Part shown: in pieces, positions 1 to 12,174 of the stretch | Layout: each line of letters starts with the position of its first letter | How positions within the stretch are numbered: position 1 is the stretch's first letter | NCBI GenBank assembly: GCA_022575985.1 | Contig: JAKSXM010000247.1 | Location: forward strand, 5,727,501 to 5,791,500 | Length of the DNA: 64,000 nucleotides | DNA from: Anagrus nilaparvatae | Lineage: Eukaryota; Arthropoda; Insecta; Hymenoptera; Mymaridae | Direction: 5' to 3' | The notes under the pieces: model-generated | Seen by the model: only the letters and a program-made list of their open reading frames with translations | What the model was told of the DNA's origin: nothing | Databases searched by the model: none | Program-made: the position numbers and the translations under genes

Positions 1-1272
1 AAGTAATAAAAAATGAATAAACTGTATTTTGAAAATAACATTTCTTGTTTTCCAACAATAGTACATAAATGGTATTTCACTCCGATACATTGAGAGAGAT
101 CATCAGTAAGAAACTCAATGTATCTTTCTTATATACCAAAATCAGCTAAGGATGTTTTTGATTTCTTATATATTCTTTCAAACACATTTTGCTTGCGAGA
201 ATATATTTTTTCAGAAATCATTGAATAACATTAACCACATATGTGGTATCAAATGTTATAGCTGAATATAAGTATATTACATTCAAAGCGCCAAATTCAT
301 GGCATTAGGTTTTAATATGAATGTAATAACTAATCAAATAGGTTCGTTGAACTGTTATATAACAAAATAAAATATAAAATATATATTATAGTTTTGATCC
401 GTGTACTTAATTCAAAATGAATAAAATGTATTTTGAAAATAACATTTCTTGTTTTCCAACAATAGTACATAAGTACATGAATGTAATATACTTATAAATA
501 TACTATAACATTTACTTATATACTATTATATACTAATACTGATTATTATAATACTAATATACTATAACATTTGATACCACATATGTGGTTCATGTTATTC
601 AATGATTTCTGACAAAACATATTCTCGCAAGCAAAATGTGTTTGAAAGAATATATAAGAAATCCAAAACATCCTTAGTTGATTTTGGTATATAAGAAAGA
701 TACATTAAGTTTCTTACTGATGATCTCGCTCAATGTATCGGAGTGAAATACCATTTATGTACTGTTGTTGGAAGTTTTAAAAATGTTATTTTCAAAATAC
801 ATTTTATTCATTTTGAAATAAGTACACGGATCAAAACTATAATATATATTTTATATTTTATTTTGTTATATAACAGTTTAACGAACCTATTTGATTAGTT
901 ATTACATTCATATTAAAACCTAATGCCATGAATTTGGCGCTTTGAATGTAATATACTTATATTCAGCTATAGCATTTGATACCACATATGTGGTTTATGT
1001 TATTCAATGATTTCTGACAAAATATATTCTCGCAAGCAAAATGTGTTTGAAAGAATATATAAGAAATCAAAAACATCCTTAGCTGATTTTGGTATATAAG
1101 AAAGATACATTGAGTTTCTTACTGATGATCTCGCTCAATGTATCGGAGTGAAATACCATTTATGTACTATTGTTGGAAAACAAGAAATGTTATTTTCAAA
1201 ATACATTTTATTCATTTTGAATTAAGTACACGGATCAAAACTATAATATATATTTTATATTTTATTTTGTTA
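1..1272. repeat. Three copies of a ~410-bp unit, one inverted
   Basis: Positions 1-480 read in one orientation. Two tandem copies (about 555-965 and 965-1272) read in the other, so the block folds into a long imperfect hairpin. Landmarks shared by all copies are CCACATATGTGG (itself a palindrome), ATGTATCGGAGTGAAATACC and CACGGATCAAAACTATAATA, each found reverse-complemented in the left copy. Copies differ by scattered substitutions. No coding frame was seen. The left copy starts at the window edge, so its true end is unknown. It could be a foldback DNA element or a satellite with one inverted monomer. Confidence 0.8.
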
Positions 1273-2087
1273 ATTAATAAAAATTTTTTTTAGTAATATC
1301 ATTATTAAAATATATGTAAAAAAAAACCTTTCATTTAAAACTCAAAATTTTTTTTTGGGTCAGATTGCAGGATCCGATCCTCCCACGACCTTAATCATGG
1401 GGACAACATTTTTGGTTAAATTAAATAAATTTTTGCCCGCCCGGGCGTAAAATGCGGGCGGAAAATTTTTTGTGAAATTTCAGCACGCGTATTAAGCCCA
1501 GTAGGGCAAAAAATAGTGTAAGCACCATGGGCGAAATACTTTAGACACTAGCGTGAACACATATCACTCGTGCCCGGCTTCGCCGAGCACTCGTGCTAGG
1601 GCTCACGCTAGTGTCTAAACTTTTACGCCCTTGATACTTAAAATACTATTTTAGTTGAATTAAAGATTTTTCAATCATTAAAATTCGAAAATTTCAATAA
1701 TAAATTTTCATCAATTTTTACAATATAAATATACATATAAAAAAAAAAAATTTAAAGAGCCACGTGAGAAATTTTTATATTAAGCGGCGTCAGGGTTAGA
1801 ATCCTGACACGTGATTTTTAATCGAAATTTTTATTTAACAAATTTTTTTTATTATTTAAACCTTGTATAGATAATCTATAACAGTATTTTTCATTTCCCG
1901 GAATAATCAAGGTTTTTTTAATTTGCTGAAATTTAATTATTATTTTATTAAAATATACCCTTTGGCATTTCCAAATTAGTGTTTAAAAACTTTTTTATCT
2001 TTTTTTAAAAAATTTTTATAGTTACATAAAAAGAAAACACTATCTTTCGGAAAGACGCCATTATTTATTGAAAATAGCTTATAAACT
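1273..2087. other. Non-coding stretch with a GC-rich hairpin
   Basis: AT-rich DNA with no supported gene. Around 1435-1620 a GC-richer patch contains an inverted pair, TAGACACTAGCGTGA (about 1542-1556) and TCACGCTAGTGTCTA (about 1604-1618). Between them lies a smaller stem, GCCCGGCTTCGCCGAGC. It looks like a short structured element of unknown type. Confidence 0.5.
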
Positions 2088-2363
2088 TTGTTAAATTTTC
2101 TTTTTTTTTTAAATTTAACGATGCCGATGTTATCGTCACGACTGGGTCCTTCGGGCTCGGAAAAATTTTTTCAAAGTGTGCACAATGGGGACAAAAAAGG
2201 CATTCAAGCCGCACTAAACACAGATATTTTTTACAAAGACCCAACAAAATTACCATGCAGTTATAGGAGGCGTTGTGACTGGTACATGAAAATGCCACAA
2301 CTTTTAAAAAAGTCTAAAAGTCCTCTGGACCCAGACGTGATGCTGAGGGTTAAATGCATTTAA
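2088..2363 (+). CDS. Unrecognised 91-codon open frame, doubtful
   Basis: Not recognised. The frame follows a pyrimidine-rich stretch (about 2098-2112) that could serve as a splice acceptor. Composition is less AT-rich than its surroundings, and an internal Met pair (MPML) could be the real start. The neighbouring frame over 2118-2270 is also open, so the reading frame itself is uncertain. The segment GDKKGIQAALN is faintly ankyrin-like, but one partial repeat is not enough for a call. It could be an exon of a host gene or chance. Confidence 0.2.
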   Translation: MLNFLFFLNLTMPMLSSRLGPSGSEKFFQSVHNGDKKGIQAALNTDIFYKDPTKLPCSYRRRCDWYMKMPQLLKKSKSPLDPDVMLRVKCI

Positions 2364-3479
2364 AATAAATCAAAATCTAACAATTATTTGGTAAAACTAA
2401 TAAATTACAAAATTCTATTTTAAATATTATTATAAAGCGTTACCTTTAAAATTGTAAAATTGTGATGGCAAATTATTACTTATAATTTTTAACTAAATTT
2501 CAATAATGGCCTCTTGGAGTAGTTAAAAATACGTTAGGTTATAACAAATTCCCCTCTCCTACTTTTTAATCATTTTTCATGCCTTTCATTCATAAATTTT
2601 TAGTACACGAAAGTATTGACATTAGTCAATCACATCCATAGATCATATCATTGTGAATTAGGAGAGCATAGGGAGCAGATAAATTTTGATGACAGTAAGA
2701 GAAGAAAATATTTATTTCTAAAAATTATTCCATTCTTTTATACCTACTTACTTAATCTGTCTTTTTTTGTACTATATGTGAGTGATTTTCACAGGAAGTG
2801 TACACTTTTTTACTGCTTACGGCAGAACACCTATTATGTTTTTTTCTTAATTGCATGTTTATCAAGGTCTAAAAACCTTTAATTTTCAATTTTAAAACAA
2901 TTGTTTCCTGTTGAATTTACGTTTATAACAGAACTAGATTTTGTACTCAATTAGGAGGTTTGATAATTTGTCTTATTGTAAAAGGGTTATGTTTGAGACT
3001 GTTGATGTTTATGTATTTGCATTTAAAATTTTCATCTACTGCTGACACTAAATTTAAAATATTCGATTTACTTTAAAAGTGGTTCCATGACCACATAATT
3101 GTACCATGATTTTAAATATGCCATTAGATAAAATTCTTTATATTCTTTGATACCAGTCGGTATCAAAATGGAATAGAGGTGGGGGCGAGTCCCACAGCCT
3201 CTAGACCTTTGCTGCCGACTGGCTGCAAAGTATACACGTCTTTTTCCTTCTCGCACAACAAGCGTTTTTTCATAAGGAATTATTGCTGTCTTTTTTTTCT
3301 ACTCTTTATACAATTATAAAAATTATCTCCAATCGAAATGCATCGAATTAATTCGATATATTTCGAGCTAAAAACGTATTTAAATCATTAACAGCATCAA
3401 CAGGAAATAATAACTTCTAAGGAGGTATTTTATTTATTTCTCTATTTCTTTTTCCATGAATACTTATGTAACACAAAAA
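2364..3479. other. No gene seen
   Basis: AT-rich DNA without a supportable coding region. A GC-richer patch at about 3155-3250 contains the small hairpin CTTTGCTGCCGACTGGCTGCAAAG-like stem (CTTTGC pairing with GCAAAG). The short minus-strand frame over it shows no recognisable family. Confidence 0.5.
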
Positions 3480-4710
3480 ATACGAGGAGAATAGTTTTAT
3501 ACCAAAATGTGTATTAGGAAAGTATAAGTCATAAATATTTTTTTTTAAGAGGATAAATTTAATACTTAAAACCGGAATCAATTATTTCTCTCTCACTCTC
3601 TTTGCCTCTCAGAGCACACATGGCCCGTGATGGCCTCATAGTATTAACATGATATAATGAAATACAATATAATTTATTAGTATTAGTATAATAATGTTGA
3701 TTATTATACATATCACACTTTTTTTAAAACTTTTAAATGGTGTTTTTTTATTTTTTTATGAGATAAAAATTTTCAAAAAGTTAAGCATTAAATTCGAGAA
3801 ATCGAGTAATTACGATATTTCTAAAATTAGTACTTGCATTAAAAAAAAATTAGGTACAAAATTAAGTATTACATCCGCAAAAAAATGCTGTCATAAAAAA
3901 TTATACTATCGTATTTAAGGTCATTCTATCCGCCACTGGGTGTTTTTTGCGCAGCATATTTGTAACTGAAATATTTTAGCTATATATTTTATTTATAATA
4001 ATTTTTTAATGAAAAAAAAATTGAAAATGTTTATTTGTTTAAACAAATACCAGCTGTTCAATTTTTGTAATTTTTGGGTTTTATAAGCCTGAGATTCCAG
4101 ATCGGGGCAACTTGGATCAAAATTCTGCTTGGCTATAAATTTTAGAGCATTTTTAATTTTTTTTTTTATAAACAATTAGCTGTAACTCATTAATCAAGAG
4201 GTTTAGCAAAAAATTTCCACGATACCTCCCTCTAGAATTAAATGATTCAGATTTACAATATGAGCCAACCAGAATTTTGATCCAAGTTGCTCACATCTGG
4301 AATCTCAGGCTTTTATGAGTCAAAAATTACAAAAGCTTAACAGGTCGTATTTGTTTAAACAAATAAATATTATCAATTTTTTGTTTATATTCTTGTACCA
4401 GATATTGTAAAGTTATTTAATTCTTTCATTAAAAAATTATTATAAATAATATTATATACCTAAAATATTTTAGTTACAAATATGCTGCGCGAAAAAACCC
4501 TGTGGTGGATACCCTTCATACTTGTGATAAAAATAAATACGTGGAGAATAGTTTTACCAAAAATTCTATTAGGAAAGTATGTGTCATTGGATGTTTTTTT
4601 TAAAGAGAATTAAAAACCAGAATAAATTATTTCTCTCTTTGCCTCTCAAAACGCACATGATTCATTATATGGCAGTACAATATCAAGTAATAATATTAGT
4701 AATAATGATT
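3480..4710. repeat. Diverged direct repeat flanking a small transposon
   Basis: About 3480-3700 and 4540-4710 are related in direct orientation. Both contain GGAGAATAGTTTTA, then ATTAGGAAAGTAT, then TTTCTCTC and TTTGCCTCTC, then runs of AGTAATAAT-like bases. The inverted-repeat element at 3929-4509 lies between them. The copies differ by many small indels. Confidence 0.55.
3929..4509. mobile_element. Mariner-like palindromic MITE with TA flanks
   Basis: The left end TCCGCCACTGGGTGTTTTTT matches the complement of the right end, AAAACCCTGTGGTGGA. Both ends are directly flanked by TA (3927-3928 and 4510-4511). The arms extend inward about 220 bp and share GCAGCATATTTGTAAC, TTGTTTAAACAAATA and GAGATTCCAG-type blocks. 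No transposase frame is present, so it would be non-autonomous. A TA target duplication with long inverted arms suggests the Tc1/mariner group. A TA flank alone is weak evidence because the DNA is AT-rich. Confidence 0.65.
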
Positions 4711-5221
4711 TAACATTTATATGGTATATAAGAGATTTTTTAACTATTTCTAATGTTTATTATCTATATTAGACTGAATTATTTTATGCGCTAGCAAAAT
4801 GCGTAATTATATAACTAAAAAAAATAAATTTATAAATTTCGCGTTGTATTTAGGCAACATAATCATATCTCAAGCCCATGTCAAAACTCTTACTTTAGGA
4901 AACCTTAGGAAATTTATTTTTTTCAGTTACAATTAGGCATTTTGATTTTAGAATCCAAAATACTTTTAAAAAAATAAATAAATTTGTCTAATATCTAGTT
5001 ATAATATAGATAACAAACAATTGTTTAAAAAATTAACTTAATGTGTTTTAAAAATTTGGGATATAATTTACTTTTTTATGGATAAAATATATTATAAAAC
5101 CCTAAAAATCTCTTATATATACCAATCCCTGTTTAGTTATAAATGTAGTTTTCATTCTATGGCCCCTTTTAAGACGATGATATTATTATTGGATAGCAAT
5201 TTACCTTATGATATTTTTGAT
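4711..5221. other. No gene seen
   Basis: AT-rich DNA with no coding or repeat signal that I can support. Confidence 0.4.
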
Positions 5222-6175
5222 ATCTCTCCCCCTCCCCCCCATTTACTTTAGAAAAGTATACTGTATGGAATAGATACATTAATGCTTTCTGATATATTTT
5301 TTAAATTTCTTGCCTTGTGAATCATACTTCAAATTCAACCTACGATTGAAATGATATCCAATAATTTTCAGTATGAAATAGCTAGGTTTTTTTCATTAAT
5401 AATTATTTTAAAAATTATTTTTTCCTTATATTAATTAATTATATTTTCCTTAGCTGTTGGCTATTCCTGACGGGCCCTTTAAGAAATAATCTCAAAATAA
5501 ACAAATAAATCAAAGACTTATAGCCAATAAGGGATTTTATTCCGTAGTGGCTAATTGGGGGAAATAGGTAAGTTACCCAATAGCGAATAGCTTAAGACCC
5601 ATTTACTCTGACAGATATAAATATTTTAGAACACTTACTTCAAAAAGTTCATAATACCTATAATATAAATTTTTTTCGCAAAAGAAAACACTTTTAATTC
5701 CATGCTTTTATTTTAAAAGAAATGCGAAAAAAATACAAATATTTGCTATATGTTCAATAAAATAACTTTTTTAGTAATGACAAAGTTATTGCCAAAATCA
5801 CTTCTTCATAATTTATGTTAAAAATTAATTAATTAAATTATATTTTTTACATTGAAACTTTTAATAACATAAACAAAACAAAAAAGGTTTTTCAACTAAC
5901 ATTTTTTAATGATTTCTTAAAGGGCCCGTCAGGAATAGCCAACAGCTAAGGAAAATATAATTAATTAATATAAGGAAAAAATAATTTTTAAAATAATTAT
6001 TAATAAAAAAAACCTAGCTATTTCATACTGAAAATTATTGGATATCATTTCAATCGTTGGTTGAATTTGAAGTATGATTCACAAGGCAAGAAATTTAAAA
6101 AATATATCAGAAAGCATTAATTTATCTATTCCATACAGTATACTTTTCTAAAGTAAATGGGGGGGGAGGTTGAAT
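5222..6175. mobile_element. Foldback/MITE-like element with ~260-bp inverted arms
   Basis: Left arm 5222-5485 and right arm 5912-6175 are near-perfect reverse complements. They share CCCATTTACTTTAG / CTAAAGTAAATGGG at the outer ends and CAGCTAAGGAAAATATAATT further in. The pair AAGGGCCCGTCAGGAATAGC / GCTATTCCTGACGGGCCCTT lies at the inner ends. The ~425-bp interior has no coding frame. Outer ends run into C/G homopolymers (CCCCCTCCCCCCC and GGGGGGGGAGG), so the exact termini and target duplication cannot be fixed. High arm identity suggests a young or gene-converted palindrome. Confidence 0.75.
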
Positions 6176-6882
6176 TATAATATATTTTTATTCTATATTG
6201 TCGTTTAGTTCTAATTTTCCGCAAAACGTTACGTTAGCTTTGATGCTTTTCTGTTCATTCACCAAATTTTGAAGAAATTTAATTATTGATTTTTTAAATT
6301 ATTGATACGGTTTATAGAGTCAGAACGTTTTATGTTAATAACTATTCCTGTACTCAAATATATGTACTCAAACACTCAATACTTTTTAAAAAGTGAATGA
6401 ATTTAGAAAAATCACATTTACATTTGAATGTTTCTATTGTAGATTAATTTTTTAAAATAAAATTCGGTGCATAATCCATAAATTTATCGTAACTTTTTAT
6501 CCGCGTTTTCAATAAGATTATTGAATGATTTGCTGATTGTGTTTTCATGATTAACGATTCTGCTGACTATGTCAACCATTGTTAAAATAAAACTCTATAT
6601 AGTAGTAGTGTTACAGCGCTTATATATATACAATATGAAATGTTAAAGTAATGGTAAGTACAATCATGTCTTTAAAATAAAATGAATTTTTATAATAATA
6701 GTATACGTAATTAAAATGAATACAGAAATATTGTATTGTGTGTAATAATTAACAACAAAAACTGTAAACGTGTTTCCGTTCTATGACCTTGTTTGAGTAT
6801 ATAGAATAATGTCTTAATTGTTTTATTTCATTTAGTGATGGGTAATGGATAAATTTGGTAATTTATGGCAATTTATAGATAA
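6176..6882. other. No gene seen
   Basis: AT-rich DNA. A TATATA run near 6620 lies upstream of the peptide-repeat frame at 6883-7203. I cannot show that it is a promoter. Confidence 0.35.
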
Positions 6883-7203
6883 TGTGGTATTCTTTGCGAA
6901 ATTGGATGCATTAAAAGGAAAAAGGATTTAAATTATAAAAATTTTGTACGAGAGCTTAGACAGTATGTAAAAAAGTATATTCCAGAACGTGTGGAATTTC
7001 TAGAAAAAATATTGGGGGTTGTTGCAAAAACAGGGGAAAAAAATAATGAAAAAAATAAATTAGATGCATTAAATAAATATGTGGTGAAATATATTCCAGA
7101 GAATGGGTTTCGGGAAAAACCTAAGAAAAAAATGGAAAATAAATTTAATACTTTGAATACTTATGTAACTAAATATATACCAGAGAGAGATTTGAATCTA
7201 TAG
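6883..7203 (+). pseudogene. Open frame with three copies of a YV-KYIPE peptide
   Basis: Not recognised. The frame is open from 6883 to a TAG at 7201-7203 and has no ATG near its beginning, so it is probably an exon or a truncated relic. It encodes three imperfect repeats whose cores read LRQYVKKYIPE, LNKYVVKYIPE and LNTYVTKYIPE. They are spaced about 30-45 residues apart and separated by Lys/Glu/Asn-rich linkers. No signal peptide or membrane segment is visible. Downstream to about 7450 the DNA stays A-rich and suggests decayed continuation in several frames. The repeat itself is the best evidence that the frame was once translated. Function unknown. Confidence 0.4.
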
Positions 7204-7639
7204 AAAGAGGGTGTAGTGGTTGATTAAGTTTTTCAGATTCTCTAGGTAAAAATAAGGGAGTAATAAATAAAACTGTAAAAAAGTTTGAAAGAAGATTGAG
7301 ACATATTTAACAAAATGTCAACTTGAATCATTAAATAGAAAAATGAAGATGAAAAATTGTTAAAAACATTATTTAAGAATTGAAAGTGCGTATGTTAATT
7401 GAAATGAAAAAATTAAAATGATTTGTGTAAATATTTTAAAATTTTTAATTAAAGATAATCCTATTCATATTAAAGTGAAATAATATAAAAAATTGCTTAT
7501 TTTTCATTTTATTCAACACTAATTTATTCAGGGCTGTATGTACTTTTAAAATTTAGCTTGTAAAATACATAAAAGTTGTTTTAAATTAATCCTTAAGGAC
7601 CCCCAGCCGATTTTATTATTTTTAAAAAATATTTAAATG
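7204..7639. other. No intact gene; possible decayed tail of the preceding frame
   Basis: Short Lys/Glu-rich peptides appear in all three forward frames, each interrupted by stops. Nothing further can be supported. Confidence 0.3.
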
Positions 7640-8250
7640 TTCTCAGAAGTTAGTGGTCGAAAAGGCAAAAAATATTAATTTTTTTTCACTAAAATTGATT
7701 TTTCTCAGGATCTAAAAGATCTTTTGAGACAAGCTCGAGTGCAAATTATTCCTTGGAAAAAACGCTATCGATTCGACGTTTTTTTTGCTCTGCTCACGGT
7801 TTAGAGTTAGAACTCCCTAAGAACTTCAAAATTTAAAAATTCAAAAACTGGTAGTTTTCATCACTTCATATCTTTAAATGGTGTGTATCAAAATGTAAAA
7901 ACCCAATTGCTTTATATTTATTCAATGCTTTTCTAATGCCACATTTTTGGGTTTTTTATTTAATGCTTTCATTAAAGAGAAATAGTAAAAAAACTACTTA
8001 AAGACGATTTTGGGTAATTCCATGGATAAAAAGCACAAAATGATATGCCAGGTCTCAAAAAGAGGAAATTGGTTTTTTTTCGATAAAACAACTTCAAAAT
8101 AGATGACTCCCCGAATTTGAAGGTTTTTCTATAAATTTTGAAGAATGCTATGCTGATTTAAAGTTTTTTGGTCAAATTTCTCTCCTCAGCCACCATTTTT
8201 GAAAATCCCGTAAAAAAGCTCTAAAAAACGTTAAGGGGCTGTAAACGCTA
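7640..8250. repeat. Dispersed repeat, copies near 23.6 kb and 49.4 kb
   Basis: About 7650-8000 matches 49410-49800 in the same orientation (GAAGTTAGTGGTCGAAAA, GTGCAAATTATTCCTTGGAA, TTCTAATGCCAC, TTAAAGAGAAATA). About 8010-8245 matches the reverse complement of 23625-23840 (TCCATGGATAA, GCCAGGTCTCAAAAAGA, CCGAATTTGAAGG, CCACCATTTTTGAAAATCC). The block is therefore a mosaic of two segments found separately elsewhere. No coding content was recognised. Confidence 0.75.
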
Positions 8251-8778
8251 TTTATTAAATTTTGAGGTTATATGAGATGAACCGGAAATATTATTAAAAA
8301 GTTGGATTTTGAACCTGCATTGCAGCCTGCGTTATTGATTCGAAACGTTTTAATGAAAAAAATATAAAATGATATTGAGATTGAAATTTCTAGAACATAA
8401 CATGCAAAAAAAAATAAATAAAAACATGCTTGCTTCAAGTTTTGATAAATTATAACAGATCCAAATTGCTTGAAGAAATTTTTAATTTGTATTTTGTATT
8501 CATGCAAACCAAAATTAAATTATAAATCGAACATAATTAATTTTTTTCTCTCAATTTACTGAAAAAAATTTCAGAATCCAGAATTACTTAGTAATTTTAA
8601 TATTCTTCAATTTATAATAAAATAAATTATAAATCTAAAACTAGATTTTGTTTTATGCAACTGAAGAATTTATTTGCTCGTGTTTGAAGAATCACATATA
8701 TCATACATTAATAGTATAAATTGTATAAATTCACAAAAACATTAAACATGTTTTAAAAGCAAAAATGTATACTTTAGA
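8251..8778. other. No gene seen
   Basis: AT-rich DNA. A minus-strand open frame over 8268-8507 is hydrophobic only because of T-rich composition, and shows no family. Confidence 0.4.
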
Positions 8779-8903
8779 CAGTGCCGGATTTAGGTTTGTA
8801 GGGGCCTGTAGGCACCAAATGTAAACAAAATTTTGCAGGAACCCTATCTGATGGTTTAATTTGTAGGCCATGCCAAATGTTCCTACAAATGATTCCGGCA
8901 CTG
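8779..8903. mobile_element. Short hAT-like MITE
   Basis: The element starts CAGTGCCGGA and ends TTCCGGCACTG, a 9-base perfect terminal inverted repeat (CAGTGCCGG/CCGGCACTG). The start resembles common hAT termini (CAGTG...). At 125 bp it has no coding capacity. I could not find a clear 8-bp target duplication next to both ends, so the family call rests on the termini only. Confidence 0.5.
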
Positions 8904-9004
8904 GTACAGTGCATGCAATAAAATTTTTTTTCAAAACATGCATTATGAAAATAAAAACAAAAGATCATGCTCAGTAAAATATATGATAGCAAAGATAAAT
9001 TAGA

Positions 9005-10100
9005 TTTTGAAATGCCTATCTCTTTTTAGGCAGAGAATCAATTATGAATAAGACAATTTTTTTGTACAAAAACATCAAAATCTTGAAATTGACGAACATA
9101 TTTTTCATCTCTTTTATCAGAATAGAAGATACACATTGCACAGTTCCTAATATATTTTCTATAACGGTATGATGAACTAACTTGTTATTGTCACAATAAT
9201 TAGCAAAGCTCTTTAAGATTTATGCAGTTTTTGATTTAATAAGAGGTTTTTAATGTCGACTACAAAATTTTGAAATGTCTCTCTCTCTTGAAGCTAATCA
9301 AGAAAGACAAAATTTTTTATTTTAAAAAATGTATTTAAATCTTGAAATCAACAAATATCTTTCATCTTTCTTATCGGAACAGAAGGTGAACTTTTACTAA
9401 TAAATTTCCTATAGGAGTATAAGGAAGTAAGTTGGCATTTTCACAATAATAAGCTAAGCTAATTAAGACTAGTGCACTTTCTGATCTGATAAGAGAGGTG
9501 CAGGATTTGAATGTCGACTACAAGATTTTGAAATGTCTGCCTTTTTAGGAAACAGTCATAAAAATCGCAATTGTTTCTGAACAAAGATGCATCAAAATCT
9601 TGGAATCGACAAATATATTTCATCTTTCTTATCGGAACAGAAGGTGCACTTTTACTAATATAATTACTATAGGAGTATAAGGAAGTAAGTTGGCATTGTC
9701 ACAATAATTAGCTCAGCTATTTAAGATTAGTTCACTTTCTGATCCGATAAGAGAGATGCAGGATTTGAATGTCAAGTACAAGATTTTGGCTTATCTGTCT
9801 TTTGAAGCAGACATGAGAAATACAATTTTTTACATCATATAAACATGCATCAAAATCTTGATTTGGACAATCATATCTTCCATTTCTCTTATCCGATCAG
9901 AAGGTGCACTTTTAACAATACATTTCCTATAAGTGTATGGGGAACTAAGTTGGTTCTGATAATTAGCTAAGCTATTTAAGATTATTGCACTTTTGGATCT
10001 GATAAGAGAGATGTAGGATTTGGATGCGAGTACAAGATTTTGAAATGTCTCTCTCTTGAAGCAAACAGTGAATCATGAAAAAGACATAATTGACTATAAA
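9005..10100. repeat. Four tandem copies of a ~257-bp repeat
   Basis: Four head-to-tail diverged copies begin near 9010, 9275, 9530 and 9785. Shared blocks in order are ATCAAAATCTTG, TCATCTTTCTTATCGGAACAG, AAGGTGCACTTTTACTAAT, CCTATAGGAGTATAAGGAA, GTCACAATAATTAGCTAAGCT, GATCTGATAAGAGAG, and AGGATTTGAATGTCGACTAC followed by AAGATTTTGAAATGTCT. Spacing of the first block (about 260, 255 and 258 bp) sets the period. No coding capacity; satellite-like. Confidence 0.85.
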
Positions 10101-11413
10101 CAAAAATGTATCCTTATCCTAAGACAGAAATTTATTTACATATAATATTTTTTATTTTTATAAGCTTGACTCTTTTTTAGCGCAATATAAAAGTTTTTAC
10201 TTTTTTTAAATATGACTTTTAAAAAGTCTTAAGATTAATAATAATGTTACATTTTCAAGATTAACTAAGTTTAAATATTTTCTATGAAGCACATATTTAT
10301 TTTAAATTTAGATGATTTTATTTTAAAATAAGTCATCTAAGACATTGTTAAAATTATAAAATATTCATCAGAATATAAATTTAAACAAAAATAGAGTAAG
10401 AGAAATTACTACTTCTAATTTTATATTTTAAATAATGGACTGTAGATGTCTAGGCGATAAGCATAACCACAGCTTTTGGAAAAAGTTTTTGGTTTTCAGA
10501 GTATCTTCTTGTTTTATATCGCTGAAGTTTCATACGTATACCATATGATTTCCTAACCTCAAATTAAAAATCCCAACTAAAACTATAATTAATTATTATT
10601 TAAACCTTAATTTAACCCTTAAATGTGTTATTCAATGTGATAGGATATAAAAGGTTAGCAGAGTGTGGTTTTATTAATAAAGTATAAAACACTTATTTAT
10701 TAATTAAATGATAAAGTTTATTAAACACTCATCTAGTACTCATCAATATTAACACATCTATACAGTAATTATTACAAAAGGTAATTAATTTAAGACACGA
10801 CAAAATACACGTGATACGTATTATATAACTGCCTAGGACAGACTGACTGGTGTCGCATAGAGGCGGGGACCTGCAGTCGCGCCCAATGCCCAGCAGAAAG
10901 AGAGAGAGAGAAGGAGAGCGGAGAACGATCACTCTAACACAATGATTCTTTATTAAAAAATTTAAATTTTGATGTATTTTAGTTATAGAAAGCACCCCCG
11001 GAAATAATAAAAAAATATAAATAGTAAAATCACTCGTTTGAAAATTTCTCTAATTTTATAGTTTTATTAATAAGTAAAGACCGTTGAACCCTAGGGGTTT
11101 TTTTATATTCATTCATAATTTATTAATAAACAATTATCTGCATATAATATTGATAATATACCCCCGGAAGGTTATTTAAAATTATAAAAATGTTACGATC
11201 CCCAGGGACAATTTTGGTTATTCAAGTTTATTTTTTCTTGAAAAGGCGTTTAACCTCTGATTTTTTTTTTAATTGAAAAAATAAACTTTGACAAAAAATT
11301 TAAGCCCCGTTTCATTAATTTTCCACCCCCGGAACTACTCTAAAAATAAAATGAAAGGGTTGGATATCGCCCTTTTTGCCCATTTATTAGAATTTCTTAA
11401 TTCTGAAAGCCAT
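10101..11413. other. No gene seen; short purine-rich and GC-rich patch
   Basis: AT-rich DNA. About 10850-10925 is GC-richer and ends in an AG-rich run (AGAAAGAGAGAGAGAGAAGG). Two or three spots carry CCCCCGGAA/CCCCCGGAAG-type motifs (near 10995, 11161 and 11326), perhaps a diverged repeat. No supportable gene. Confidence 0.4.
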
Positions 11414-12174
11414 CACAGCCATACTGATGAGATCTATGTGTTAGTGTTGATCGAAACGCTAGGTACCTTCTGTACCGACATTAAAATCCGCGAAAATTTA
11501 AATTTTTAAATAAGTTTAAAAATTTATCAAATATCACCGCTTTGTATGCTTTAATAAAAAAAGAGATGACAATTAGCATCCGCATATGAAAAGTGGGGGT
11601 GATGAATTTGTAAATTTATTTGATATCATTATTTACTCGAAAAAAGGTCATTAAAAAATTCAATTGTTTAAAAAATACTGTCGAGTATCAAAAATTATTA
11701 ACTTTCATATGGAGCTTGGACCTAATAACGCTCTGAGTTATAACATCAACTCATTTAATAAAATATATATATAAAAATATCATTTCCTATATACGAAACA
11801 GATGGCTGAAGCAATGTGAGTCATCCTCACAAGTGCTAAAATCGCCATTTGTTAACTATATAAGAAAAATAAGGACGTGTTTACATCAGCGTCTGTGGCA
11901 CATGCACTAACACACACAGCCATACTGATGAGATCTATGTGTTAGTGTTGATCGAAACGCTAGGTACCTTCTGTACCGACATTAAAATCCGCGAAAATTT
12001 AAATTTTTAAATAAGTTTAAAAATTTATCAAATATCACCGCTTTGTATGCTTTAATAAAAAAAGAGATGACAATTAGCATCCGCATATGAAAAGTGGGGG
12101 TGATGAACTTGTAAATTTATTTGATATCATTATTTACTCGAAAAAAGGTCATTAAAAAATTCAATTGTTTAAAA
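11414..12174. repeat. 261-bp direct duplication, nearly identical copies
   Basis: Segments 11414-11674 and 11915-12174 are almost identical. They start CACAGCCATACTGATGAGAT and end GTCATTAAAAAATTCAATTG plus TTTAAAA. I noticed one substitution (GATGAATTTG versus GATGAACTTG). The offset is 501 bp, with a unique ~240-bp spacer between. Such high identity implies a recent duplication, or an assembly effect. It lies just upstream of the capsid gene module. Confidence 0.85.

Noticed and set aside
2065..2298. Minus-strand Cys-containing frame
   Set aside because: Overlaps the + strand frame in GC-richer DNA; no zinc-finger spacing or other motif supports it.
11288..11509. 73-codon open frame on the + strand
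   Set aside because: No family, and its second half lies in the duplicated non-coding segment, whose other copy does not keep an upstream frame.
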